From assembly GCF_014396585.1 (NCBI RefSeq), contig NZ_CP060717.1, positions 62,001 through 126,000 on the forward strand: a DNA stretch of 64,000 nucleotides, written 5' to 3'. How positions within the stretch are numbered: position 1 is the first letter of the stretch; each line of letters starts with the position of its first letter. The notes beneath the pieces are model-generated. The model did no database searches, was not told the origin of the DNA, and saw only the letters and a list, made by a program, of their open reading frames with translations. Of this stretch, positions 56,417 to 64,000 are shown in pieces. This DNA is from Sphingomonas rhizophila. Lineage in GTDB: Bacteria; Pseudomonadota; Alphaproteobacteria; Sphingomonadales; Sphingomonadaceae. Made by a program: the position numbers and the translations under genes.

Positions 56417-59400
56417 TCACTCCGCCGGGACGGGCTCCGCGTCGGGACGATGCTCCTCGCCATTGTCGACCAGGCTGGAGAAGCGCTTTGCAAGCCACTG
56501 CTCGATATCGATGGCGATCGAGAAGAAGGCCGGCACCAACAGCAGCGTGAGGATGGTCGAGAAGATGAGGCCGCCGATGACCGTCACACCCATCGGCGCG
56601 CGCCAGCTGGCGTCACCGGAGAGCGACAGGGCAATTGGCAACATGCCGGCGATCATCGCCACCGTGGTCATGACGATCGGCTGGGCGCGCTTGTGACCGG
56701 CCTCGTAAATCGCCGTGTTCTTGTCCATGCCGTGTCCGATCATCTCGACCGCGAAATCGACCAGCAGGATCGAGTTCTTGGCGACGATGCCGAACAGCAT
56801 GAGGATGCCGATCAGCACCGGCAGCGACAGCGAGTTGCCGGTGACGAGCAGGGCCAGCGCCGCGCCGAGCGGTGCCAGCACCAGTGAGCCCATGTTGACC
56901 AGCGGCGACAGGAAACGGCGATAGAGCAGCACCAGCACCGCGAACACCAGCAGCACGCCGGAAGCGAGTGCGATCCCGAAGTAGTAGAACAGTTCCGCCT
57001 GCCACTTCTGGTCGCCCAGGTTCAGGCGAGTGATGCCCTGCGGCAGGTTCTTGACCGACGGCAGTTCGTTGATCTTCGTCCACGCGTCGCCCGAGACGAG
57101 TCCAGGCGCGAGATCGGCCGTGACCGCGATGCGCCGCACCTGGTTGGTGCGCTGGACGGTGGTCGGACCGGCGCCGAAGCCGAAGTCGGCGACAGCCTTC
57201 AGCGGAACCGATCCGCCGCTGACTGTCGGCACCGGCAGGTTCTGCAGCGTGGCGATGTCGCGGCGGCTCGATTCGGCCAGCGACACCTTGATCGGCACCT
57301 GGCGGTCGGACAGCGAGAATTTCGCGCTGTTCTGGTCGATGTCGCCGAGCGTTGCGATGCGGATCGTCTGGCTGAGCGCAGCGGTGGTCACGCCGAGGTC
57401 CGCGGCGAGGTCGAAGCGCGGCTTGATCAGGATTTCCGGACGGACGAGGTCGCCGCCGACGCGCGGGGCGCGCAGCTCCTTCATCTTTTCCATGTCGGCG
57501 GAAATCTTGTTGGCGTGCTCGAACAGCTTCTCGGGGTCGTCGCCGCCAAGGAACAGCATGATGTCGCGCCCGCCGCCGCCCGGTCCGCCGCCGCCCTGAC
57601 TTTGGAAGTTGACGCGGGCGTCGGCGATGGCCGACAGTTCGGGCGTCAGTTTGCGTTCGAACTCGGTGCTGGTTTTCTCACGGTCCTTCTTGAGGACGAT
57701 GTTGAGGTTGCCCGAGCCCACGAAGACGCGTTCGAAGACGCGATCGACGTCGGGATCCTTCTTGATGATGTCGGCGGCGCGGTCGACCACTTCCTCGGTT
57801 TGCGCCAGAGTGGTGCCCGGCGGCATCGCGATGCGGACGTTCGAGAAGTCGAGGTTGAGCGGCGGCTGGAACTGCACCGACAGGGACATGAACAGCGCGA
57901 CCTGGATGACCAGCGCGGCGATGCCGGCACCAACCATGGTGAAGCGATGATCCAGGCGCCACGCGGCGAAGGTTTCGCCCATGTAGGCGTACCAGCGCGA
58001 GAAGCCGTTATCGAACATCCCGAGGATGAATCCGATCAGCATCCCCAGCAGGATGAACACGCCGATCGCAACCAGGCAGCCGATGACCATGTTGACGCCG
58101 GTCAGCGGAATGAACGTGCCGAGCAGGCCCATCACCATGCCGATCGCCATGAACGAAACGATGACCCGAACGGCCGTCAGCAGGACGCCGAACAGCCAGT
58201 ACAGCGGCGTGCTGTCCACTGGCCGGAGGGTCGCGAATTTCGCGTCGGCCTTTGACGTGTCGAGGCTCCATTTCAGGATGCCCAGATACTTGTCCATCGC
58301 CTTGCCCGACGCGTGCGGCTGGATGCCCTTGGCGCGAAGGAAGTAGGCGGCGATGAGCGGCGTGATCATGCGCGCGACGAGCAGGCTCATCAGCACCGAC
58401 AGGACGACGGTATAGCCGAAGCTCTTGAAGAACTGGCCGGAGATGCCGGGCATCAGCGCGACGGGCAGGAACACCGCCACGATCGACATCGTCGTCGCCA
58501 GCACGGCGAGGCCGATTTCGTCGGCGGCATCGATCGATGCCTGGTATGCCGATTTGCCCATGCGCATATGCCGGACGATATTCTCGATCTCGACGATCGC
58601 GTCGTCGACCAGCACGCCGGCGACAAGGCTCATCGCCAGCAGCGACAGACCGTTCAGCGTGATCCCCATCAGGTCCATGAACCAGAAGGCGGGGATCGCC
58701 GACAGCGGGATGGCGAGCGCCGAAATGGCGGTGGCGCGACCGTCGCGGAGGAACAGGAAGACAACGAGCACGGCGAGCGCGGCGCCTTCGAACAGGCCCT
58801 CCATCGCCGAATGGTACTGCGACTTGGTGTAGTCGACCTGGTTGACGATTTCGGAAAAGTGGATCCGCGGATCGTCCTTCTCCAGCTTGTGGAGTTCCGC
58901 CCACGCCGCGTCGTAGGTGGTCGTTTCCGACGCGCCCTTCGACCGCTGGACGTTGAAGCTGATCACCTGCCGCCCGTTCATCTTGGCGATGGTGCGCTGT
59001 TCCGAATAGCTGTCCTTGACCTGGCCCAGGTCGGCCAGCCGGACACTGCGCCCGCCGCCGACGGCGATCATGGTCTGCGACAGGTCGTAGGCGGTGCGGG
59101 CGTTGCCGAGCACGCGAACCGACTGTTCGCTTCCGGCGATCTCGGCGCGGCCGCCGGTGGCGTTGAGGTTGGTCTGGCGAAGCTGCTGGTTGACCTGCGC
59201 GGCGGTGATGCCCTGCGCCTGGAGCGCGGCGGGATCGAGGATCACGCGGATTTCGCGGTCGACGCCGCCTTCGCGGCTGACCGCGGCGACGCCCTCGACG
59301 CCCAGCAGCCGCTTGGAAACGGTATTGTCGACATACCAGCTGAGCTCTTCGAGGCTCATGTCGGTCGTCTCGGCGGCGACGAACAGGATCGGGTCGCCGG

Positions 59401-59809
59401 AAATGTCGACGCGGCTGATCTGCGGTTCGAGGATTCCTTCGGGAAGGTCGCTGCGGATTTGCGCGATCGCGTCGCGAATATCGTTGACAGCGCGATCGGT
59501 CGGGGTGCCAATGTCGAACTGGATGAAGGTGTTGCTGGCCCCTTCGTTGACCGAACTGTTGATCTCGTCGATGCCGTTGACCTGACGGACGGCCGCCTCG
59601 ACCTTCTGCGTGACCTGGGTCTCAAGCTCCGACGGCGCGGCGCCCGGCTGGACGATCGTCACGTTTGCCGCCGGGAAGTCGATGTCCGGGTTGTTGTTGA
59701 CGTCCATCCGGCTGAACGCGACCAGTCCGGCCAGCATCAGGCCGATGAACAGCACGATCGGCGGCACCGGGTTGCGGATGCACCATGACGAGATGTTGCG
59801 GAAGCTCAT
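56417..59809 (-). CDS. RND efflux transporter permease (AcrB/HAE type)
   Basis: 1130 aa, full length, twelve membrane segments and two large periplasmic loops. TM4 carries the proton-relay Asp pair in VAGVLVDDAIVEIENIV. Other marks are FSRMDVNNNPDIDFPAANV near the start and FGIVAKNSILLVDFAVEMI late. Pumps drugs or other lipophiles out with proton entry. It follows the adaptor gene by 15 nt, the same operon. No outer-membrane factor gene lies next to it. Confidence 0.93.
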   Translation of the reverse strand: MSFRNISSWCIRNPVPPIVLFIGLMLAGLVAFSRMDVNNNPDIDFPAANVTIVQPGAAPSELETQVTQKVEAAVRQVNGIDEINSSVNEGASNTFIQFDIGTPTDRAVNDIRDAIAQIRSDLPEGILEPQISRVDISGDPILFVAAETTDMSLEELSWYVDNTVSKRLLGVEGVAAVSREGGVDREIRVILDPAALQAQGITAAQVNQQLRQTNLNATGGRAEIAGSEQSVRVLGNARTAYDLSQTMIAVGGGRSVRLADLGQVKDSYSEQRTIAKMNGRQVISFNVQRSKGASETTTYDAAWAELHKLEKDDPRIHFSEIVNQVDYTKSQYHSAMEGLFEGAALAVLVVFLFLRDGRATAISALAIPLSAIPAFWFMDLMGITLNGLSLLAMSLVAGVLVDDAIVEIENIVRHMRMGKSAYQASIDAADEIGLAVLATTMSIVAVFLPVALMPGISGQFFKSFGYTVVLSVLMSLLVARMITPLIAAYFLRAKGIQPHASGKAMDKYLGILKWSLDTSKADAKFATLRPVDSTPLYWLFGVLLTAVRVIVSFMAIGMVMGLLGTFIPLTGVNMVIGCLVAIGVFILLGMLIGFILGMFDNGFSRWYAYMGETFAAWRLDHRFTMVGAGIAALVIQVALFMSLSVQFQPPLNLDFSNVRIAMPPGTTLAQTEEVVDRAADIIKKDPDVDRVFERVFVGSGNLNIVLKKDREKTSTEFERKLTPELSAIADARVNFQSQGGGGPGGGGRDIMLFLGGDDPEKLFEHANKISADMEKMKELRAPRVGGDLVRPEILIKPRFDLAADLGVTTAALSQTIRIATLGDIDQNSAKFSLSDRQVPIKVSLAESSRRDIATLQNLPVPTVSGGSVPLKAVADFGFGAGPTTVQRTNQVRRIAVTADLAPGLVSGDAWTKINELPSVKNLPQGITRLNLGDQKWQAELFYYFGIALASGVLLVFAVLVLLYRRFLSPLVNMGSLVLAPLGAALALLVTGNSLSLPVLIGILMLFGIVAKNSILLVDFAVEMIGHGMDKNTAIYEAGHKRAQPIVMTTVAMIAGMLPIALSLSGDASWRAPMGVTVIGGLIFSTILTLLLVPAFFSIAIDIEQWLAKRFSSLVDNGEEHRPDAEPVPAE

Positions 59810-59824
59810 GACCTGGTCTTCTAC

Positions 59825-61012
59825 TTAGCGGGCGGCCGCGGCGGACGAACGGCGCGGGGCGACCTTCTGGCCGGGGTTAAGGAACGGCCCGGCCGACACG
59901 ACCACCGATTCCCGGCCCGTCAGGCCGGAGCGGATCGACACGCCCTGCTCGTCGACCGAGCCGATTTCGACCGCACGGCGCTCGATTTCGTTCTTGGCGT
60001 TGACGACGTAGACGTAGTTGCCCTTCTCGTCGCTCAGCACCGCGCTCTGTGGCAGCAGCGGGGCGGTCGAGGAACCGGCGCCGATGCGGGCTTCGGCGAA
60101 ACCGCCCGGCCGGACCGAAGGGTCGTAGGGAATGGCAATCTTGACCTCGCCCTGGCGCGATTGCGGATCGATGATCGGCGCGACTTGCCAGATGGTGCCG
60201 CTGAAGCTGCGATCCGTCCCGATCGGCGTCACCGACGCCGGCATGCCGACGCGGACGAAGGCCAGGTCCTGCTGCGACAGGCTGGCGCGGAGCTCCATCT
60301 CCCCGCCACGGGCGAGGCGGAACAGGCCGCCGCTGCCCGGGCTGACGATCTGGCCGACCTCGATGCTGCGCGACAGGATAAGGCCGGCGGTGGGCGCGCG
60401 AATGTCGAGGCGTCCGACACGGTTGCGCGATGCGGACAGCTGTGCCTGGGCGACGCGGACCCGCGCCGCGGCGGCGTCGCGGGCGGCACGCTTGCGGTCG
60501 AGGTCGGCCTTGGAGACGAAGCCCCGCCCGACCAGCGCCTGGCTGCGTTCCAGCTCGTTTTGGGCAAGCGCGGCATCGGCCCGCGCGGCCTGGACCGACG
60601 CGGCAAGCTGCGCCGTCTCCTGGACCTGCACCGACCGGTCGATCGAGGCCAGAACCTGGCCCTGGCCGACCCAGCTGCCGGCGTCGACATAGACGTTGGT
60701 CACCCGGCCGCCTTCGCCGGCGACGCCGATCGGCTGGTCGCGGCGGGCGGCGAGGGCTCCAGAAGCCGTGATCGTTCGGCCGACCTGGGTCGTGCCGGGA
60801 ACGACGACAGACACGGTCGGGATCTGCCCGCCACCGGCCCCGGGACCTTTGGCCGCCTCCTCGCTCGCGCCCTTGTCGCCGGCGAAGAAATAAGCGGCAA
60901 GCAGGAGCGCTGCGACGGCGACAGCGGCGGCGATGATGATGTTCCGCCGTCGGCGGCTGCGGTCCACCACAATCAGCGTGTCGGAAGCTTGCATCGAGGT
61001 TTCCCGGTTCAT
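59825..61012 (-). CDS. RND efflux periplasmic adaptor (HlyD/MFP family)
   Basis: 395 aa from the ATG at 61012 (an ATG at 61033 is possible). One N-terminal membrane anchor (IIIAAAVAVAALLLAAYFFA), then a lipoyl domain, a coiled coil (QAARADAALAQNELERSQAL), and beta-barrel domains with IRAPTAGLILSRSIEVGQIV and DEKGNYVYVVNAKNEIERR. Links the permease to an outer-membrane channel. The 233-base gap upstream is the likely promoter region and holds no other gene. Confidence 0.92.
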   Translation of the reverse strand: MNRETSMQASDTLIVVDRSRRRRNIIIAAAVAVAALLLAAYFFAGDKGASEEAAKGPGAGGGQIPTVSVVVPGTTQVGRTITASGALAARRDQPIGVAGEGGRVTNVYVDAGSWVGQGQVLASIDRSVQVQETAQLAASVQAARADAALAQNELERSQALVGRGFVSKADLDRKRAARDAAAARVRVAQAQLSASRNRVGRLDIRAPTAGLILSRSIEVGQIVSPGSGGLFRLARGGEMELRASLSQQDLAFVRVGMPASVTPIGTDRSFSGTIWQVAPIIDPQSRQGEVKIAIPYDPSVRPGGFAEARIGAGSSTAPLLPQSAVLSDEKGNYVYVVNAKNEIERRAVEIGSVDEQGVSIRSGLTGRESVVVSAGPFLNPGQKVAPRRSSAAAAR

Positions 61013-61245
61013 GGTCGCGTTCGGTCCTATCATTGACGCCGCGGGCGGCGCACCCCCACTGTATTACCGCTATAAGGCAGTCTCGGCAACTGCGCTTGCC
61101 CTTTCGGACGCGAAAGGGATTTTCGACCAACGACGGAAACGCTACCACCGACGGGCGTTGATGACCGGGACGGTATCCTTCCGTCGCGATCGAGAGACGC
61201 CTGTGAAGGCCGTACTAGTGGACCTTATTAGGGAGTTTAGCAGGC

Positions 61246-61505
61246 ATGATCGAGAGCTATGGCATTTTGGGCTGGATCGTCATCGGCCTTCTTGCAGGGG
61301 GATCGCCAAGCTCCTCATGCCCGGCAAGGATCCGGGCGGCTGCATCGTCACCATCCTGCTGGGCGTCGCCGGCGCGCTGCTGGCCGGCTTCATCGGCAAG
61401 TCGATCGGCTGGTATGACCAAGGCGAAGCCGCCGGCTTCATCGCCGCCATCGTCGGCGCGATCCTGATCCTGGTCATTTATCGCCTGATCCTTCGCCGGC
61501 GCTAA
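61246..61505 (+). CDS. GlsB/YeaQ/YmgE-type membrane protein (apparent frameshift)
   Basis: 86 aa after repair. Three membrane segments. It starts YGILGWIVIGLLAG, and after a break at GGGGG 61297-61301 (a sixth G is needed) continues IAKLLMPGKDPGGCIVTILL and VGAILILVIYRLILRRR. These small proteins are called transglycosylase-associated, but the true role is unknown, possibly stress-related. A second family member lies at 62380-62640. Confidence 0.85.
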
Positions 61506-61592
61506 GTCGCCGGCCCGACAGTCGTTCAGCGAGCGTCCATCGCGTCGCGGCCAGCCTGCGGCGCGATGTTTGCTGTCATGGGAGAATGGCCA

Positions 61593-62312
61593 ATGAAAAC
61601 GAAGATGCTCGCTTTGCTGGCGGCGGCGGCGGTGGTCGCCCCGGCCGTGGCCGCGGCGCAGGACGTGGCGGCGGTGCGCCCCATTTCGGGCACCCGGCTG
61701 GACGTCAGTGCAACCGGATCGGTCACCCGCGTGCCCGACGTGGCGATCATCTCCGCCGGCGTCCAGACGCTGAAGCCGACCGCCAGCGCGGCGATCGAGG
61801 ACAATGCGGTGATGATGGAGCGCGTGCGCGCCGCCCTGAAGCGCGCAGGCATCGCCGACAAGGACATCCAGACCTCGTCGATCAGCCTAAGCCCGGAATA
61901 CCGCTATACGGATGGCCAGCCACCGGTGCTGACCGGCTATCGCGCGTCCAATTCGGTCAACGTCAAGTTCCGTGACCTCAAGCGGACCGGCGCGATCCTC
62001 GACGCGCTGGTCGCCCAGGGCGCCAACCAGATCAGCGGCCCCAACCTCACCATCGACAAGCCGGAAGAAGCCCAGAACGAGGCGCGGCTGAAGGCGATCG
62101 CCGACGGTCGCGCCCGGGCCGACCTCTATGCCCGTTCGTTGGGAATGCGGGTCGTTCGCATCCTGTCGATCAGTGAAAGCGGCGGTTATGTCCGCCCGCC
62201 GATGCCCTACGCCGGCGATGCGGTGATGGTTTCGAGCCGCGCCAAGACCGAGATCGATCCCGGCACGCAGGATATCCAGGTCGGCGTGTCGATGAGCTTC
62301 GAGCTTCAGTGA
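61593..62312 (+). CDS. SIMPL-domain (DUF541) exported protein
   Basis: 239 aa from the ATG at 61593; the ATG at 61566 is less likely. Signal peptide LALLAAAAVVAPAVAAAQD. The SIMPL core runs from LDVSATGSVTRVPDVAIISA through IQTSSISLSPEYRY to EIDPGTQDIQVGVSMSFEL. Periplasmic. The family is linked to oxidative or envelope stress in some bacteria, with no defined activity. A terminator follows. Confidence 0.9.
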   Translation: MKTKMLALLAAAAVVAPAVAAAQDVAAVRPISGTRLDVSATGSVTRVPDVAIISAGVQTLKPTASAAIEDNAVMMERVRAALKRAGIADKDIQTSSISLSPEYRYTDGQPPVLTGYRASNSVNVKFRDLKRTGAILDALVAQGANQISGPNLTIDKPEEAQNEARLKAIADGRARADLYARSLGMRVVRILSISESGGYVRPPMPYAGDAVMVSSRAKTEIDPGTQDIQVGVSMSFELQ

Positions 62313-62322
62313 TCCAATGAAA

Positions 62323-62358
62323 AAGGGCCGCCAGGCAAATGCCGGGCGGCCCTTGTTC
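62323..62358. terminator. Bidirectional terminator between SIMPL and GlsB genes
   Basis: Stem AAGGGCCGCC / GGGCGGCCCTT with a short loop, A-rich on the left (AAAA) and T-rich on the right (GTTCTTTCG). It lies between two convergent genes and can end both transcripts. Confidence 0.8.
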
Positions 62359-62379
62359 TTTCGTCCGGATGGACGGGGC

Positions 62380-62640
62380 TTAGCGCACCGATCCGCGGCG
62401 GACGAGATTGACGATGGCGAGCAGGATCACCGCGCCGAGCAGCGACCACAGGATGTTGGTCAGGTCGAGCGGGTTCGAATTGTTGATGTTGCCGCCGCCG
62501 AAGATCAGGCCGGCGATGACGGCGCCGACGATGCCGACGACGATGTTGAGGATGATGCCCTGCTGACCGTCAGTGCGCATGATGAGGCTGGCAAGCCAAC
62601 CCACGATACCACCAACGACGAGCCAAAGAATGAAACCCAT
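62380..62640 (-). CDS. GlsB/YeaQ/YmgE-type membrane protein
   Basis: 86 aa from the ATG at 62640, preceded by AGGAGGGA. Three membrane segments: MGFILWLVVGGIVGWLASLI, IILNIVVGIVGAVIAGLIFG and ILWSLLGAVILLAIVNLV, with the RTDGQQG turn typical of the family. Paralogue of the protein at 61246-61505. Role unknown. Confidence 0.9.
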   Translation of the reverse strand: MGFILWLVVGGIVGWLASLIMRTDGQQGIILNIVVGIVGAVIAGLIFGGGNINNSNPLDLTNILWSLLGAVILLAIVNLVRRGSVR

Positions 62641-62761
62641 GTTGCAGTCCCTCCTGTTCACGCCGCCAGAATTAAGCAGCGGCTTCCGGCACCAAGACGC
62701 CTGATGCCCGCTGATTGTTCCGGATAAAGAACGGGAAGTCCAGCCGGAGCCGTAACGAATT

Positions 62762-62787
62762 GGGGCCTGCCGTTTCCGGCAGGCCCC
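62762..62787. terminator. Stem-loop downstream of sciP
   Basis: Perfect 11-base stem GGGGCCTGCCG / CGGCAGGCCCC with loop TTTC, 30 nt past the sciP stop. The T-run on the minus strand is weak, so it may be a poor intrinsic terminator or an mRNA 3' stabiliser. Confidence 0.6.
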
Positions 62788-62816
62788 CTAGGGTATTTCA
62801 GACAGGAATGGACGGA

Positions 62817-63116
62817 TTAGTAACGCTGCTGGCGCTCATACTGATCGCGGTAATGCTTGATCCGCGTGACGCGCAGGCCGGGCATGCCTGAACGATCGAC
62901 GGCGCGTTGCCAGCTGGTGAATTCCTCGAGGCTCAGCGTGTAGCGCTGGCAGGCTTCGTCGACGGTCAGCAGACCACCGGCGACGGCCGCCACCACTTCC
63001 GCCTTGCGGCGAACGACCCAGCGGGTCGTCGATGCCGGCGGCAGCGAATCTAGGGTCAGCGGTTCGCCGAGCGGACCGATAACCTGTGCTGGCCGAATCT
63101 TCTGGTTCTCGAGCAT
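62817..63116 (-). CDS. sciP: SciP (DUF1153) CtrA-inhibitory regulator
   Basis: 99 aa. The sequence VIGPLGEPLTLDSLPPASTTRWVVRRKAEVVAAVAGGLLTVDEACQRYTLSLEEF is the DUF1153 helix-turn-helix. In Caulobacter, SciP binds promoters and CtrA to block CtrA-driven transcription early in the cell cycle. Full length, and typical of Alphaproteobacteria. Confidence 0.92.
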   Translation of the reverse strand: MLENQKIRPAQVIGPLGEPLTLDSLPPASTTRWVVRRKAEVVAAVAGGLLTVDEACQRYTLSLEEFTSWQRAVDRSGMPGLRVTRIKHYRDQYERQQRY

Positions 63117-63206
63117 TCACGTCCTCAATCATTAACTTGCTGTCGATGGCCCCTTGTTAAACGCAAGGCCTTGCGAAATTTTGAAGCGCGCTGGTAACCG
63201 CGACCT

Positions 63207-63446
63207 TCATTTCCCCTTACCGCCCGTTAACCCTGTCGCCTTCTCGACCGTCCCGGCGAATGCCCCGCCAAGATGGGCCGCGGCGTCCTTCCACCCTTGC
63301 CCGCCAGAGAGGAAACAGGCGATTGCCTGCCTCCGCCCTTCGTCGCTCGGGCTGCCCGTCGCGAGTGCCTTGAGGAGCTCGACCTCGTCGATCGAAGCCC
63401 CGTCAGCGGCATGAATTTCCCCCTCGAAACGCGACAAGCCGGACAC
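63207..63446 (-). CDS. Small hypothetical protein
   Basis: 79 aa, GTG start with AGGGGGA upstream. Acidic first half (FEGEIHAADGASIDEVELLK) and a Gly-rich end (GWKDAAAHLGGAFAGTVEKA). Composition is protein-like and the start lies 67 nt from the divergent mnmA start, but I recognise no family. Confidence 0.5.
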   Translation of the reverse strand: MSGLSRFEGEIHAADGASIDEVELLKALATGSPSDEGRRQAIACFLSGGQGWKDAAAHLGGAFAGTVEKATGLTGGKGK

Positions 63447-63513
63447 CTTCCCCCTGTTAATCCAACCTTCGCTCTAGCCGGACAGGGTGAATTTCAGGTA
63501 AAGAACGACGCAA

Positions 63514-64000
63514 ATGATCCCCGATTTCGGACTTCCTGCCGCCGCCATCCGGCGCGCCCGCATCGTCGTCGCCATGTCCGGCGGGGTCGACTCGTCCGTC
63601 GTCGCCGCGCTCGCGGCGCGCACGGGGCATGAAGTCATCGGCGTGACGCTCCAGCTGTACGATCATGGCGAGGCGGTGAAGCGGTCGGGCAGCTGCTGCG
63701 CCGGCCAGGACATCTACGACGCCAAAACCGTTTGCGACCGGCTCGGCATCCCGCATTACGTGCTCGACTATGAAAGCCGCTTCCGCGCCGGCGTCATCGA
63801 CCGTTTCGCCGACGAATATGCCGCGGGTCGGACACCGGTGCCGTGCAGCCTGTGCAACCAGGGGGTGAAGTTTACCGACCTTATCGCCTTTGCCCGCGAC
63901 CTTGGCGCCGATTGCCTGGCCACCGGCCATTATGTCCGCCGGGTCGAGCGCGAAGGGCGCGTGGAGCTGTGGAAGGGCCGCGATCCGGCGCGCGACCAGA
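63514..64000 (+). CDS. mnmA: tRNA-specific 2-thiouridylase MnmA (3' end outside window)
   Basis: The first 162 aa are present, cut by the window end. Uses ATP and a sulfur relay to make 2-thiouridine at the wobble position of tRNA. The PP-loop [23 protein letters not shown] and the catalytic-Cys block [13 protein letters not shown] followed by [13 protein letters not shown] are all in place. Confidence 0.94.
   Translation, partial: MIPDFGLPAAAIRRARIVVAMSGGVDSSVVAALAARTGHEVIGVTLQLYDHGEAVKRSGSCCAGQDIYDAKTVCDRLGIPHYVLDYESRFRAGVIDRFADEYAAGRTPVPCSLCNQGVKFTDLIAFARDLGADCLATGHYVRRVEREGRVELWKGRDPARDQ

Noticed and set aside
1-64000. tRNA, rRNA, CRISPR arrays, insertion sequences, prophage or integrase genes
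   Set aside because: None could be recognised: no repeat-spacer pattern, no transposase or integrase motifs, and no cloverleaf-type sequence noticed by eye. A covariance-model scan would be needed to exclude small RNAs.

Overview
The window is GC-rich, densely packed bacterial chromosome, most likely from a sphingomonad (Alphaproteobacteria, order Sphingomonadales) related to Sphingomonas. The reasons are a SciP/DUF1153 cell-cycle regulator, an alphaproteobacterial ClpS, ATP12, phasin and class I PHA synthase, a Caulobacter-type xylonate dehydratase, a TonB receptor of the Xanthomonas/Caulobacter type, and small proteins that start MDLN-Y, which I associate with sphingomonads.

Region 1 (1 to about 33.5 kb) is a hemicellulose utilisation locus. 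It encodes xylan and mannan depolymerisation: GH10 xylanase, GH67 alpha-glucuronidase, GH3 beta-xylosidase/glucosidase, GH27 alpha-galactosidase, two GH5 enzymes, an acetyl esterase of the sialate O-acetylesterase type, a polysaccharide deacetylase, an SGNH hydrolase and a type B carboxylesterase. It also has one large TonB-dependent receptor, two sugar MFS porters (XylE-like and FucP-like), D-xylonate dehydratase for oxidative xylose catabolism, an aldose 1-epimerase, a TIM-barrel sugar isomerase-like protein and a LacI-type regulator. Seven near-identical palindromes (consensus TGRTAGCGCTAYCA, central CG as in LacI-family operators) lie upstream of the operons and probably make the locus one regulon. 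Embedded in it are four proteins of the flavin-dependent tryptophan halogenase family, one of which has lost its catalytic motifs, and a JmjC/cupin-8 protein. What these modification-type enzymes do in a sugar locus is not known, and this is the most interesting part of the window.

Region 2 (33.5 to 39 kb) runs from recJ to glpX. Between them lie about 2.8 kb holding a cold-shock protein, several very small proteins and a 600-base stretch with no supportable gene.

Region 3 (39 to 64 kb) is housekeeping: DUF2059 and DUF2721 proteins, HAD phosphatase, RluC-type pseudouridine synthase, RarD, PilZ, PHA synthase, TRIC channel, PLP aminotransferase, ATP12, guanylate kinase, phasin, ClpS, MurA, Rnk, GNAT, DUF445, an RND pump with its adaptor, two GlsB/YeaQ proteins, a SIMPL protein, SciP and the start of mnmA.

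Data quality: at least ten genes, including the normally essential murA, carry exactly one apparent frameshift. Each is repaired by adding one G/C, and in nearly all of them the missing base falls in a G or C run. This looks like systematic homopolymer under-calling in the assembly, not gene decay, so I annotate these genes as whole and mark the site. No rRNA, tRNA, CRISPR array, insertion sequence or prophage was recognised.
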